Source of the DNA: Collybia mongolica
Lineage: Eukaryota; Basidiomycota; Agaricomycetes; Agaricales; Clitocybaceae
NCBI GenBank assembly: GCA_013420905.1
Contig: JAAXNY010000003.1
Coordinates: forward strand, 124,001 to 188,000
Length of the DNA: 64,000 bases
Reading direction: 5' to 3'
Shown: piece by piece, positions 1 to 10,075 of the stretch
Layout of the letters: each line of letters opens with the position of its first letter
Position numbering within the stretch: position 1 is the stretch's first letter
Translations under genes and position numbers: made by a program
The notes under the pieces: generated by a model
Seen by the model: the letters and a program-made list of their open reading frames with translations, nothing else
The model's database searches: none
Told to the model about the DNA's origin: nothing

Positions 1-395
1 TGGACTGCCAACTTTGACATCTACACTCCAGCACGAAGCAAAAAACGTCATCAAAAGTGGAAGTCCATTGAAAATGACATTTTCGCGTGATTCGCATCCT
101 TACTGATTGAGGGAGAACATTGTCCCACAAAAAACAATGTCTAGAAGAAACACTGCCATGAACGTTGGAGGGTCTGATCAAGAAGGAGAGCGGCAGCCAC
201 GTGAGTAGAACAGCCTCGGGGAGGCGATGAAAAAAGAAGCATGACCTCAAACAGGCATGAAAAGATAATCTGAGAACGAGAGAGAGCTGTGCGCAATAGC
301 GAGGGAAATATTGTAAGCTTCAATGTTCTAGATGTGGTAGAGTACAAAGTCAAAATTAGAAGATCCCATACTTCGAAAATTCCAGGCATGCATAT

Positions 396-1254
396 CTACT
401 GAATGCTGCAACACGAGAGTATCGCATTGGTGGCTGCGCCTGCAGCTACGCCAACAGCTACATCCGCCGTCACTTCACCTGCTGCAGCCGCAGCTGACTG
501 GAGGATATTATGAATTATAATGAAAGATCGAGAAAGGACGAACATATACAATACGTACCAGCGGTTTCTTACGGGGAGGGAGTTGTAAAGTTGGGAAGAC
601 TATGGCAAAAATGAGGAAAATCATCTCTTCCTTAGCGACCTCTGAGTGGAAAGTCAATATGGTGAGTTCATCCTTCTTGAATGCATGGGTCATCAGAGGC
701 GTTAAGGTCGCCAGAGTTTCTGAGCCCAACGTGACCTTGTGAACCGATTTTCCATTCAGAGAAGAGACAAGATTAAATTTGATAACGGTACATACCGTCC
801 AATTTCCCTTCTTGAAACCTGTTACGTACTTTTTTCCCAACCATGTCCACTCGCGGGTTCTGCGTCGTTACAGAAGTGAAGTATATAACCTCACGACGAA
901 GGGGGGATCTTACGAGCTCAGTGCCCCACCAGGTTTAGTCTTGATTCCCGTCCACAGTTTAGTCACGCCCAAAACCTCTATCATCTTGTTCTTCCAATCT
1001 AATGCACCGCCGAGAGTACTACTGCCGTCGGCGTCGTAAACGGTGAGCGTAGTGGTCTTATTTGTACCCGTAAAGCCCCGCTTCGTAGCAAGTGCGAACG
1101 ATGAGGTGCCCTCCTGGATGGTGACGATCTCGCTATTCCCAATGTCATATTCAGTGAACTTGAATGCTAACGCCGGAGATGAAGGTAAAGCTTTCTCCAT
1201 GATGGGGTTATGTTTAGGAGGACAAATATTCTGGCCGTAGGGATGAAATGACAA
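396..1254 (-). CDS. DUF6593-like protein 1 with C-terminal CaaX motif
   Basis: Function unknown. Four exons read by eye: 1254-914, 859-796, 735-559, 497-396; the sum closes in frame (227 aa, or 209 aa if the ATG at 1200 is the start, which gives an N-terminus closer to its paralog). The N-terminal part (FTEYDIGNS, then a Thr/Val-rich strand pattern and LDWKNKMIEV) fits the small beta-rich DUF6593 pattern of Agaricomycetes, named here from memory. Exon 3 holds a hydrophobic stretch (EEMIFLIFAIVF), so membrane contact is likely. The protein ends in Ala-rich sequence and then CCSIQ, so the last four residues form a CaaX box with Gln, the type usually farnesylated, and the preceding Cys could be acylated. 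Its paralog lies 1.4 kb away on the same strand with identical lengths for exons 2-4. Confidence 0.7.
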
Positions 1255-1404
1255 ACTTTTGAGAGTATCTTCGCCTGCTGAATGATTATCACGTTTAGAC
1301 GCCTAGTGCTCGTTCCCGATCATCGCGCAAAAAGCTACTGTTTGAAACCTAACATGGCGATATTGCATAGTGGTGTGGCTGTAGATATGTGCCGCCATAA
1401 TCAC

Positions 1405-4200
1405 CTTGGCATCCAGGTGATTGGGATCACCATTCATGATAATGATGCTCCCCGAATATAGGAGGCCGCATGTGCCGTCCGTCAGTTGACAGACATAAAG
1501 GGAGGTGTCAGCTGTTCAAGGAAACTCTATGAATCTCACCTAGTTACACTTGACGCCTGAACGTTGCCCCGATACTCGCGATCTTTGCGGATGTCATACT
1601 TACCAGTCGGCCACCGGGAGCTATCCAACGCACCAAATTTGCATGAAGGAGAATTTGAGAATATCTTCACTGGGCATTTTTACGGATTTAGGATGGTTAT
1701 GTCGAGAAGAGTTGTGACGTCTGGTCATGTAGGCCATCTGACAGCAGTTCTAAATTTAGATTCAACTTTCAAGAAAGAAGCCATAAGCACGACCTCATGG
1801 ACCGATTACACTACAAGAAACAACTTACAGTTCAATCTAGAGAATCTATCCATAGATTATTGGTGGTCATGGCGTCAGTAATTGTAGGCCCTCGCGGAAT
1901 TGCGGAAAAGATTGGTCCAGTGCAATGAGGGTTTAACTCGAAAATTGTTGGCATGAAACACGTGACTTAGGCACAGACAACGCGGATCAAACACATTCCC
2001 TCTACCTCCCCACTCATCCCCGCCTGAAAGAACCTATGTAATGCCCGACAGTTGTGGTTCATGCTGCCAGTGTATATCCGGACGTTTTTTTTTTTGAGAG
2101 ACATGTAATTATCGCTGGCGCATATGACAATAACATTTAGGCTTGGTATTATTACCTGTACCGTGATTCCGAGAAAGGAGACACGGGGAAGCAAAGCCTC
2201 CTTTCCATCCGTTGACATATGATGACACCAATTGATGTTGTTGATATACACGCGTGATATTATTACGGGAGCTTTGTGTAAATGACGCCCATATTCTTCC
2301 ACAGGTACGGCCTTTTTGTCTCGTTGGCATAATTATCTCTTATAAGCCCCGTCATCAGAGCATGGGCCTCACCACTGCAACTGGCTTGTTAAATATTATA
2401 TAAATCCGGCAGCATTCATACTAAAAGACCATGGAAGTAATTTTTTGACTATAACAAGATCCTCATACAGAGTTGAGAGGAAGGACGATGCTATAATCAA
2501 CGACTACATATTTCAAATCTGATATGGACATTAAACACGAGGTTGTATTGAGAGGGGTACTTGTTGATCGCATCCGGCGAATGTTAGAACAACACACGTT
2601 GCGGATCACAACGAAGATATTTACGAGTCAAATGGGTCATGCTCATACTAAGTAATACAGGATATTCAAAGCCTGGAGTATTTTGTTGTGTGTGGTTTAC
2701 TGAACGCTACAGCATGATGATACCGCGGTGGTAGTAGCATAGCCAGCAACGTTACCCGCCCCGGTCGTTGCTGCCTCGCCACCTATATCTTTGAGAGTCT
2801 GAAAGGGTAAAATCTTAGTAACAGCCCAAATGAACAAATAGTAGATATGTACCGGAGGTTTTTCGCGCGCAGGGAGACGAAGCGTCGCGAAAAGTATGGC
2901 GAAAATTATGAAAATCATTTCCTTCCTGGAAACCTCAAGGTGGAACGTCAGCGTCGCAAGTTCGTCCTTCTTGAAAGGGTGTATTTTTAAGGGCGTTAGA
3001 ACTGCAATAGTTGTTTCACCCGACTTAATCTACGAAATATGTTGCTGAGAATGCGACGGAAACATTTGTTGACAAGTGATATCGCGTACCGTCCAAATCC
3101 TGCTCTTCGAAGATGTTATATATCTCTTTCCTGCCCACTCCCATTCATGAGTCCTGCATCGTTGGTTATGAACGAATTATCATCACAAACAGAAGGTAAG
3201 ATTTTACGTGCTCATCAGCCCACCAGGCTTATGCTTAACTTCTGCCCACGGTTTCGCAACACCCATAACTTCTATTGACTTCTTTTTCCAATCTATCGCA
3301 CCACCAGGGGTATCTTTCCCATCGGCATCGGTAATTGTGAGGTTGGTGAGTTCGTTCACATCCATGAAACCCCTTTCTGTATTGAGGTTAAAAGACAGAG
3401 AACGGTCGGTAGTGGAAACAATCGGACTATTCCCGAGGTCATATTCCGTGAAAGTGAAATTTAGCATCTGGGTAATAAAAATGAAAGTAGTGGGTAGTTG
3501 GGGGAAACCTGTTTGTTGAGGATGCGATGCACTGATACCGAGATGAACACGAACTTATAGGTTTTCATTTCACCAGATGCTTACCACTTTCTAGAGTTTC
3601 GCGTCCGCCCCCCGCCAGACGAGCAGCCGCAGGGGGTCCATTTAACCGCTCAATAGAGTATAGACCGTTGGATGACAATGTGGTGATCGCGCGCGATGTC
3701 AAGAAATCACGAGAAATTCCCACGCTGGCGCCGGAACGTCACAAACACGGTTGCGTGCCTTGTTTGTCATTGGCGCGATCTTCAAAATGAACGTTCTTCC
3801 GTTACAATAATTCACCATGATGCCACACATCCAACCTCTGATCAGCCTCTCGCGCCATCCCTGCGTGTCTTTCTTGGGCCTTTTAACCCTGAAAGTTGAA
3901 GGTTGAACCATAGCGCGCTGGCAACCGGCAACAACCGTTTCTTCAGTTTTCTACATAAACGATGTCCAATAGAATTCAGGGTCGTCCAGGATGGGTTGAA
4001 TTGTTAAGATGAGTTAAGATGAGTTAATTAGAACCTTTTGGAACTGTTTAAATGGTAGTAACTCTACGGCGTCTACTGTTCATAACGTCAATCAGGTTTA
4101 GTGTCAATGAGCGTAACGAAAGCCCCTTATCAACCTTGTATACATCAACTCCACAGCTCACCTCGAGGCAGCGTCTGTTTCGAATCCCTAACACCGTCCA
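1405..4200. repeat. Segmental duplication 1, copy A (inverted partner at 33040-34720)
   Basis: This block is homologous, in opposite orientation, to 33040-34720. Matching landmarks run from the CAGGTGATT stretch near 1420 (partner near 34710) to the CATCAACTCCACAGCTCACCT-type stretch near 4150 (partner near 33080). Copy A holds the whole second DUF6593-like gene; the partner lacks about 1 kb of it. Between 1405 and 2690 there are only decayed frames: a plus-strand frame at 1564-1881 and a minus-strand frame at 1967-2302, both recognisable in the partner. A 10-bp unit GTTAAGATGA is tandemly repeated near 4001-4025. No terminal inverted repeats or target duplication were seen at the ends. Confidence 0.75.
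2697..3467 (-). CDS. DUF6593-like protein 2 with C-terminal CaaX motif
   Basis: Paralog of the gene at 396-1254; function unknown. Exons 3467-3208, 3153-3090, 3029-2853 and 2798-2697 total 603 nt (200 aa). Exons 2-4 have exactly the lengths of the first paralog (64, 177 and 102 nt), which strongly supports both models. Conserved features are FTEYDLGNS, a DWKKKSIEVMGV strand, HEWEWAGKRY, FKKDEL, and the hydrophobic EMIFIIFAILF segment. The protein ends CCSVQ, again a CaaX box with Gln. The start ATG follows directly on a possible CAG acceptor, so a short upstream exon cannot be excluded. The whole gene sits inside segmental duplication 1, and the inverted partner keeps only its last two exons. 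Confidence 0.72.
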
Positions 4201-4812
4201 ACTCACTTCTGAAGAACGAGAGCCAAATGTGTCGCTCTTTGCTGCTTATACATGTTGTTGACCCTAACTCCACCCTGACTGAACGAGGCCAGCGTAGGGC
4301 CGCCAGGGGAAAAAACTGGCAGGAAGTGCTGGTTAGAAGGGCTCAAAGTGTCGAGAGAAACACCCGTGTATCATATCGTTGGCATTATCAAACATTCCTG
4401 CGTTCGACCTATAGCGTACGTTCCTTCAAACTGATTTTATATATCATTATATGACCTGTTGATCCTATCTTCAAGGGGCGTATGCAATTTAACTTTCACT
4501 CTTCACAAATCGAAGAGACCGTTACATTTCGGCACCAGTCAGGTAAAGACAAGTGTTTGTATGTTTTTTTTTTCAATATTAGTTCATGCAGTTTCTTGCA
4601 CATTATGTATGTATAGTAAGCCGATTATGAGTCTTACAAGTCGCTCACCAAACACGAAAGGGATGGGTGCAAATTGTACTCCGGCTATTTGCGCCGTGAG
4701 GCACTCCCTGAGTGGAGAAGATCGCATGTGACTCGGCTTCTATATTCCAACAACAGTCGACAGTCCTACCACGCGGATGTTATCTGTTTCTTTCCCCCAT
4801 CGATGATCCACC
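3520..4812. other. Intergenic stretch without recognised gene
   Basis: Up to about 4200 this is the end of segmental duplication 1. From 4200 to 4812 I see no frame with convincing motifs or splice pattern, only short unsupported ORFs. Confidence 0.5.
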
Positions 4813-6886
4813 ATGCAGTGGTGCACAGCGAGTACGTACTTCTTCCGGACTGAAAGGCTGATCTCGAAAATGTGCCTCCGCAGATCCAATACAATGACTG
4901 CAAGTGCCGAATCGACCATGAAACCGAATCACGGGAGCCCGCAAAATGAGCAACCGATAGCGGCTTACCGACGAGAATTCAGGAGTTCCTGGGGAGAAAT
5001 AATTCATTACGTTCAGTATCGAGGTTCAGGCAATCCACCACCAGATATTGGCCGGCCTGGGGACATGTATATCGATATGTCGTCTGGTGCACATAGGTTG
5101 TTTATATATGACGAGGAATGGCAAGAATGGCGGGGCGTGTATCGATCCGCCTCGCTCCTCACAGGCGGTGCTAGTTTCCTGGTTCAACACCCCAGAGATA
5201 AGGCAAGGACAATTTGGTGTTCACCCACGGATATCGCGTGGAACACAAAAAATTCATTTTATAAATCTAGAATGCGCCTATTTGCACAGAACGCCTATAC
5301 TGGGAGTTCATTTGTGCCAGCCCATGACTTGTTATCGAAATCAGCGATTTTATCATGTCAGTCTGTCCCAGTCAAGCAAATCGGAGAGAAACCGAGACAG
5401 TGCGAACAAGTAAATCTCACATCGGGTAATTCATAAGCTTCTATCCTCTCTTATTTTATTTAAAGGAATCGTAGACGGTGAAACTCCAACCCCAGGACAT
5501 CAATCCACCGAACTAGAACTCGTATCAGGACCTGACCCCGATACAATAGTATTAGACGCTACGTCAAAGTCAACTCACTCAGATATACAGTCCAAAACAC
5601 AACCCAAAGCATCCACATCGTCGCAGCCGCTCGGAACCAACAGTTATAAGGTTTTCTCTACCCACGAGGGATCTTTTGAGAGCCCTTACTCGAGAATGCC
5701 CATCAATACCGTCACCTACTCCCAGTACCGTGGTCTCGGTACCCCTTCCGTCGATCTGGGAAGTCAAGGTGATCTATTTGTCGATAAATCGCCGGACGCT
5801 CACCGCGTTTTCGTTCGATATGAGAATTGGGTAGAATGGCCCGGAATCTACAACACGGCCGGCTTGGGCGAGGACCCCCTTGACGGGAAATTCCTCCATC
5901 CCGAAGATCCCACAAGGGTTGTTTGGTGTACGGATTCCGACGTGACCTGGTTGAAGACCACATTGATCAGACACTGGAAAGTTCAGCACTTCGCCGGGGT
6001 GCCCCCTAATACTCCATTCATATCGTCTCATTACCTTATTTCGAAACTAACCGTGCGAACACAATCACGGTTCAAGAGAACACTGTCAATTGCTGGTAAT
6101 TCCGGAGGAGATTCGAAAATGAAGAAGCGAAAAACATCTGGCGAGAGGCCTTCGAGCGAGCAGTATGTGCCTGATAGCGAACCTCATTCGCCAGCAGAGC
6201 CACAGACCACAATAATGTCGGTCCTTCCCCCTAGCGCGGGCGCGAGCCATACGGGATCTTCTCCAGAAACTCTGCTTAATACTTCCAACGCATCCGCTCG
6301 CCTCTCGCAGCCCCGCCGTCCCTCCACGGGGACTGATGTTGACGCACCCGAACTAGAATTTTCAGAATCTTCTGCCCAGCTAGTACAGTCTAGCCTTCAA
6401 AAACCCGCAACACTCGCAACGTCTTCGGGTCTCACGCCTCCGCCTACACCAACTCTCCCCTCCACTACAGGGGCGACGGCATCTGTCCAAAAAAATGAAA
6501 CGGCAGAAGAAATGCTGCCGGCGAACCTGATAGAGGCTGCAGAGGAGGCAGCACAGGCCCAACGGCTCAAGGAATTACATCTCAAACGAAAGGGACGGTA
6601 TCAAAGCAGGCGACAGGAGCTTGTGCAGAACGAGTCGGATATCGCTGCCCAGGAAGAACAGTTACTAGAGGTGGAGAAAGAGGCAAAGGAACGACTAGAG
6701 ATCGCGCAGCAAAATGCACTCAAGCGGAGGGAAGAAAATCGTCGGTGGGAAGAGGAGCTGCGTAAGGAAAAAGAGGAGCTAGCGGCGCGTGAAGAGAAGG
6801 TTTTCCAGAGGGAACAGGCGATCAAGCGGAGGAAAAGGCTGGTTGCTCAGATGGAAAATATGATAAAAAGGATGGATGAACCATGA
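4813..6886 (+). CDS. Two-domain protein with C-terminal coiled coil, unknown function
   Basis: Not recognised as a named family. The model joins 4813-5425 and 5466-6886 across a 40-nt GT-AG intron; the frame closes (677 aa). The same roughly 110-residue domain occurs twice, at about residues 55-155 and 280-385. Shared signature: QYRG-G-P--D-G--GD---D-S--AHR-F, an acidic Trp-rich W-EW-G-Y, and later a WC---D--W pattern. The linker is Ser/Thr/Pro rich. After the second domain come a basic patch (MKKRKTSGERP), a long Pro/Ser-rich stretch and about 120 residues of Glu/Lys/Arg/Gln-rich coiled coil to the end. The layout suggests a scaffold or DNA/chromatin-associated protein, but this is inference. 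ATG 4891 is a possible alternative start. A 56-nt intron with donor at 5410 was rejected because it gives an immediate stop. Confidence 0.7.
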
Positions 6887-7049
6887 AGGAAAACATTGAG
6901 ACCCTGAGGACGAAACCCAAGGACTGTCTATTTGACTTGTACCCAAGCACCGTTTATACTAGGACGACTTAACTACGGGGCAAATGAAAATCGGGGTACC
7001 TCCCTTTGTTTATAACAACAAAACTCACTGGGACCTTTCATCTTTCCAC
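6887..7049. other. Short 3' flank of the two-domain gene
   Basis: No gene seen; probable 3' UTR and spacer before the decayed duplication 2 block. Confidence 0.4.
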
Positions 7050-8030
7050 CTCATTAGCCTACAGATTATACTAACCCTAACCTATAAATTGCAATGACGA
7101 ATGATCCCATTGAGATCTAAGAGACACAACCAACGTTATCCACTAGCCACTTTCTAAACCTATAATACGCTAGTATACCGCACGCACAGTCCTAATCGAT
7201 GTCAGGTGGTCAAAGCCGGCCGGAAGCCAGGACCAGAGACTCACCAACGAAAGACCACACGTCGGCCCCCTTCACGTACAGTACGGCAATATCAAATCCC
7301 ACCCGACACAGCCCTTAGCAAAGTGCACCCATTTGCGCGGCGTCCGCTATTCAAATGAAACCCCACACACAAAGGCGGCGGGACGGCACACTCATCGAGA
7401 ACGTTGAGCGACGCGACCAGCCTGTCGGTATGGGGGGCACAGGATGCGGTTGCGGTTGCGGGACTCCGCAGCTGCCCGCTGGACGAGGAGGATGGTCGTG
7501 AGGGGTACGACGTATGTACGTCGTGAGAAAAATGTTAGGCTCCCCGGGGACCCAAAATTACATGTGCGTGGAAAAGGAGACGCTGGAGTGTGTATCTAGA
7601 GTGGGAGAGGGAAGCTATTACGATGGACATCCATCGTAGCCGCTGAAAACCCTACAACTCATTGCAAAAGGCCTCAAACCCATTAGATACCCAAGACAGG
7701 CCGGGGAACACACCACAGAGCGTGACTCCAAGACTTTCAAGTTAGACGAACAAGCTGCGTAACAGTCAAATCAAACCAAGCGACACTTTTAGGGTTATGG
7801 AGTGAAGTTCTAGGTCTCTGAAACCGGCGGAGAAACGATGGGACGAAGCCAGTGACGCCAGATGGGCCCGAGGTAGACGACTGGTGAGAATATCGGCCCA
7901 GTTGCGCAAGCGAGTATGCCCATCAGCCGGACTGAGCGTATGAAGTCCAGGACCCTCAGCATACCTTAATACTTGGGAGGGTTCCTGATAGTGTTTCTGC
8001 AATGTGGGTATACGTGGCCAAATTTTTAAA
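7050..8030 (-). pseudogene. F-box-family relic (copy A)
   Basis: Read on the minus strand this stretch keeps pieces of the F-box gene type seen at 46391-47970. Near 7730-7700 there is LESLGVTL, identical to a stretch of that gene, and near 7430-7400 a form of LVALLDILDER is still visible. Many stops and frame changes lie between. The same relic is found inverted at 36570-37320, nearly collinear through the shared ACGTACATAC-GTACCCCTCA stretch and the final AATATCAAATCCCACCC stretch. F-box proteins normally bring substrates to SCF ubiquitin ligases and form large, fast-changing families in Agaricomycetes. Confidence 0.6.
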
Positions 8031-8572
8031 GATAGGGCCCACTGCCCAGGTCAAAGAGGTAGGATGATTGACGACTCCAGTGTCGCTGCAGTTGGTGGTG
8101 ATATCGGCGAGAACTTTGGCGAGAAGAAAGGCTGCGACGTTGACCTGTGTGCGGCTTGGGTCGCGTTACCCTTGAATATTTTTTGAAGCCTTCCCGTCGA
8201 CATTGCATGCTCAGGTAACATCCATCATCGGGTGCATATTTTGACAACGAGGATCGTTAGAGGTAAACGGAGTTGTGGTTGTATGAGCATGCATCGTTTG
8301 ACACGCCGCTATCGTTCATTTTATGGCTCGCAGAGATTGTCAAGTTGAAATTTGAAAGAAAAAAATCAAACATACACTTGAGCACGCAAACTCTGCATGT
8401 ATCATAATCGAGGCGACCTGGGCATAACCTACATACCCAAGTTATTTTGTAAAATAGTTCTCATTTGATAACTCATGTCACACAAAAAACACATACCAAA
8501 CAAGGCACAAGTGAAAGGATCGAAAAACAGGCCCACAATTCAAAAACTATTTCAGGTGACCAAACGAATGTG

Positions 8573-8587
8573 TCAGACGTAGTAGAC
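8573..8587. repeat. 15-bp target-site duplication, left copy
   Basis: TCAGACGTAGTAGAC directly before the poly-T run; identical copy at 8877-8891. Confidence 0.9.
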
Positions 8588-8876
8588 TTTTTTTTTTTTT
8601 TTTTTTTTTTTTGGTCCAATCTTTTATATACCGTCGTACATAATACAGTTGCGGTTTGCTATTACGTAAGAAACGCGTAGGCATTGGAGGATATAGTGGC
8701 GATTATTAGAAGAGTGGTGGGGGAGCGTGCTCCAAAGGGGCCGCTGTAGGGAGTTATAGGTGCTCGGTTCGCGTGTCCTCCGCGAGGGGGATGCGAGGTG
8801 GTTGGTTCAGGGTGGTGGTGCACCACCTCCCACAGAGAGCAGTCGTGACCGCCCCCGACTTGGCCATAGTTCGTCC
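8588..8876 (-). mobile_element. 5'-truncated LINE 3' end with poly(A) tail
   Basis: On the plus strand the insert begins with 22 T, which is a poly(A) tail read from the minus strand. The next about 50 bp (GGTCCAATCTTTTATATACC and GTACATAATACA) match the start of the complete LINE at 54665. It is flanked by the perfect 15-bp repeat TCAGACGTAGTAGAC. The paralogous segment at 35978-35996 has the site without the insert. Together these are the hallmarks of target-primed reverse transcription with 5' truncation. Beyond the terminal 50 bp similarity to the long LINE fades, so it may come from a related subfamily. Confidence 0.88.
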
Positions 8877-8891
8877 TCAGACGTAGTAGAC
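8877..8891. repeat. 15-bp target-site duplication, right copy
   Basis: TCAGACGTAGTAGAC, identical to 8573-8587. Confidence 0.9.
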
Positions 8892-9464
8892 AATCGGGTC
8901 ATGCCACACCGTACGCGCGATTCTAAATTTAATGCGTAACAAACCGACCACGTGCTCACGGTAACGCCGCGCGTGACAGATTTCAACCAACAACAGAAAA
9001 CATCCTTGCTGATGCAGGCATGTAAGTAAATACACCACATAACTAATGCATATGCAAGCAAGTCTGAGCTGGGGTTAGTCAACTCGATTAAACAAACACT
9101 TACTCGCTAGTGGCTGAATTGTGTATTCCCAGTGCTCTTTTAATATCATGACATGCCACCCCACGAGAGTCTCGAGACCGAGCGGCAAGGACTCAGAAGG
9201 CTCGTTCAGGGGATCGGTCAACCCGCTCCCAACACTTGAAGCAAAAAACCGAGGAAATATGAAACGTCGGTGAAAAAGAGCACAAAGGTAGCCCCCAATC
9301 CCCAATAACCTCCAAACCGCCACAAAAAAGAAATAACGTCCAAACGATCCGGACGAAAGGAGCCATGCTTTCGATCCCGTCCCTTCTTTCCTTCCAACCA
9401 TCCCATCCTACGTATGTCATGTGTCCATTATTGCAAGTTTCCATAACCCATAACTTACATCAAA

Positions 9465-10075
9465 CTACTCCGCAGTCCCGAACGCCCATGTGAGCGCCTC
9501 CACTGCATCCGTGATCATCGTCCCTCCCAGGTTGCATGACGCTACACCACCCAACACAACGCACGAACAAAACCAACACCAAATCAGACACACACAGGTC
9601 GCAAAAAAAGAAAAAGAAAATTCCAACAACAGGCTACTCACACTAGAAGGACCAAACCCACACAAGCCCAAACACAATCAACATCCAACCCCACACCAAA
9701 AAGCAAATCCTCAAAACCAAAAAAACCGCTCACTATCCATAACAGCACCCGCATGCGGCGCCCCCTCATACACCCTCACCTCCACGCCCACACCCCCCCT
9801 CCTCCCACCGCCTCGCATACCCCTCCCCCTCCTCCCTCAAAATATCCACCCCCGCCCACCGCAATCCACGTCCTCGGCGCGCCCCCCAGCACCCCCCTCG
9901 GCACCAGCGCTGGCGACGCACGCCACCCCGCCCCAGTCCACCTCACGAGGGAGGTACATCTCGCGGAACCACAGCATGCGTGCGGGGGTGAGCCAAGGGG
10001 CGTGGCGGTTGGTGTGCCAGGATGTGTGTGGGGAGGCCGTGTTGTCGAGGGCGGGGAGGGGGGGGGGGGTGTTAA
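9465..10075 (-). pseudogene. Esterase relic (alpha/beta hydrolase, 3' part only)
   Basis: The minus strand keeps the last third of an HSL-type esterase like those at 31-42 kb. It starts around DNTAS and continues with NRHAPWLTPARMLWFREMYLP, then YEGAPHAGAVMD, and ends with MITDAVEAL before a TAG at 9465. The 5' half, including the catalytic serine exon, is missing. Three separate single-base shifts occur, each in a G-rich run, and together they add up to a multiple of three. The intron-A/one-base/intron-B arrangement of the intact paralogs is still present: introns 9733-9643 and 9641-9542 around base 9642. Confidence 0.75.

Larger units (their letters stand above)
7050..9375. repeat. Segmental duplication 2, copy A (inverted partner at 35588-37320)
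   Basis: Minus-strand sequence from 9375 down to 7050 aligns collinearly with plus-strand 35588 to 37320. Landmarks: ATGGCTCCTTT near 9370 and 35590; GAGCACGTG-TCGGTTTGTTACGC near 8950 and 35925; AACGATG-ATGCTC near 8290 and 36280; CCGACATC/CTGACATC near 7205 and 37195. The only large difference is the LINE fragment present here and absent there. Between the F-box relic and the esterase relic a frame with REGFKKYSRVTRPK (about 8185-8145) matches KQGFKEYSKATRPK in the partner, so another unnamed gene relic lies here. Confidence 0.75.

Noticed and set aside
4170..4195. tRNA-like B box (GTTTCGAATCCC)
   Set aside because: No matching A box or cloverleaf around it. Similar isolated GGTTCGA strings at 15735, 16103 and 39811 were rejected for the same reason.
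5410..5465. A 56-nt intron (donor GTAAAT) in the two-domain gene
   Set aside because: It is the more typical length but puts a TAG two codons after the acceptor; the 40-nt intron 5426-5465 keeps the frame to the second domain.
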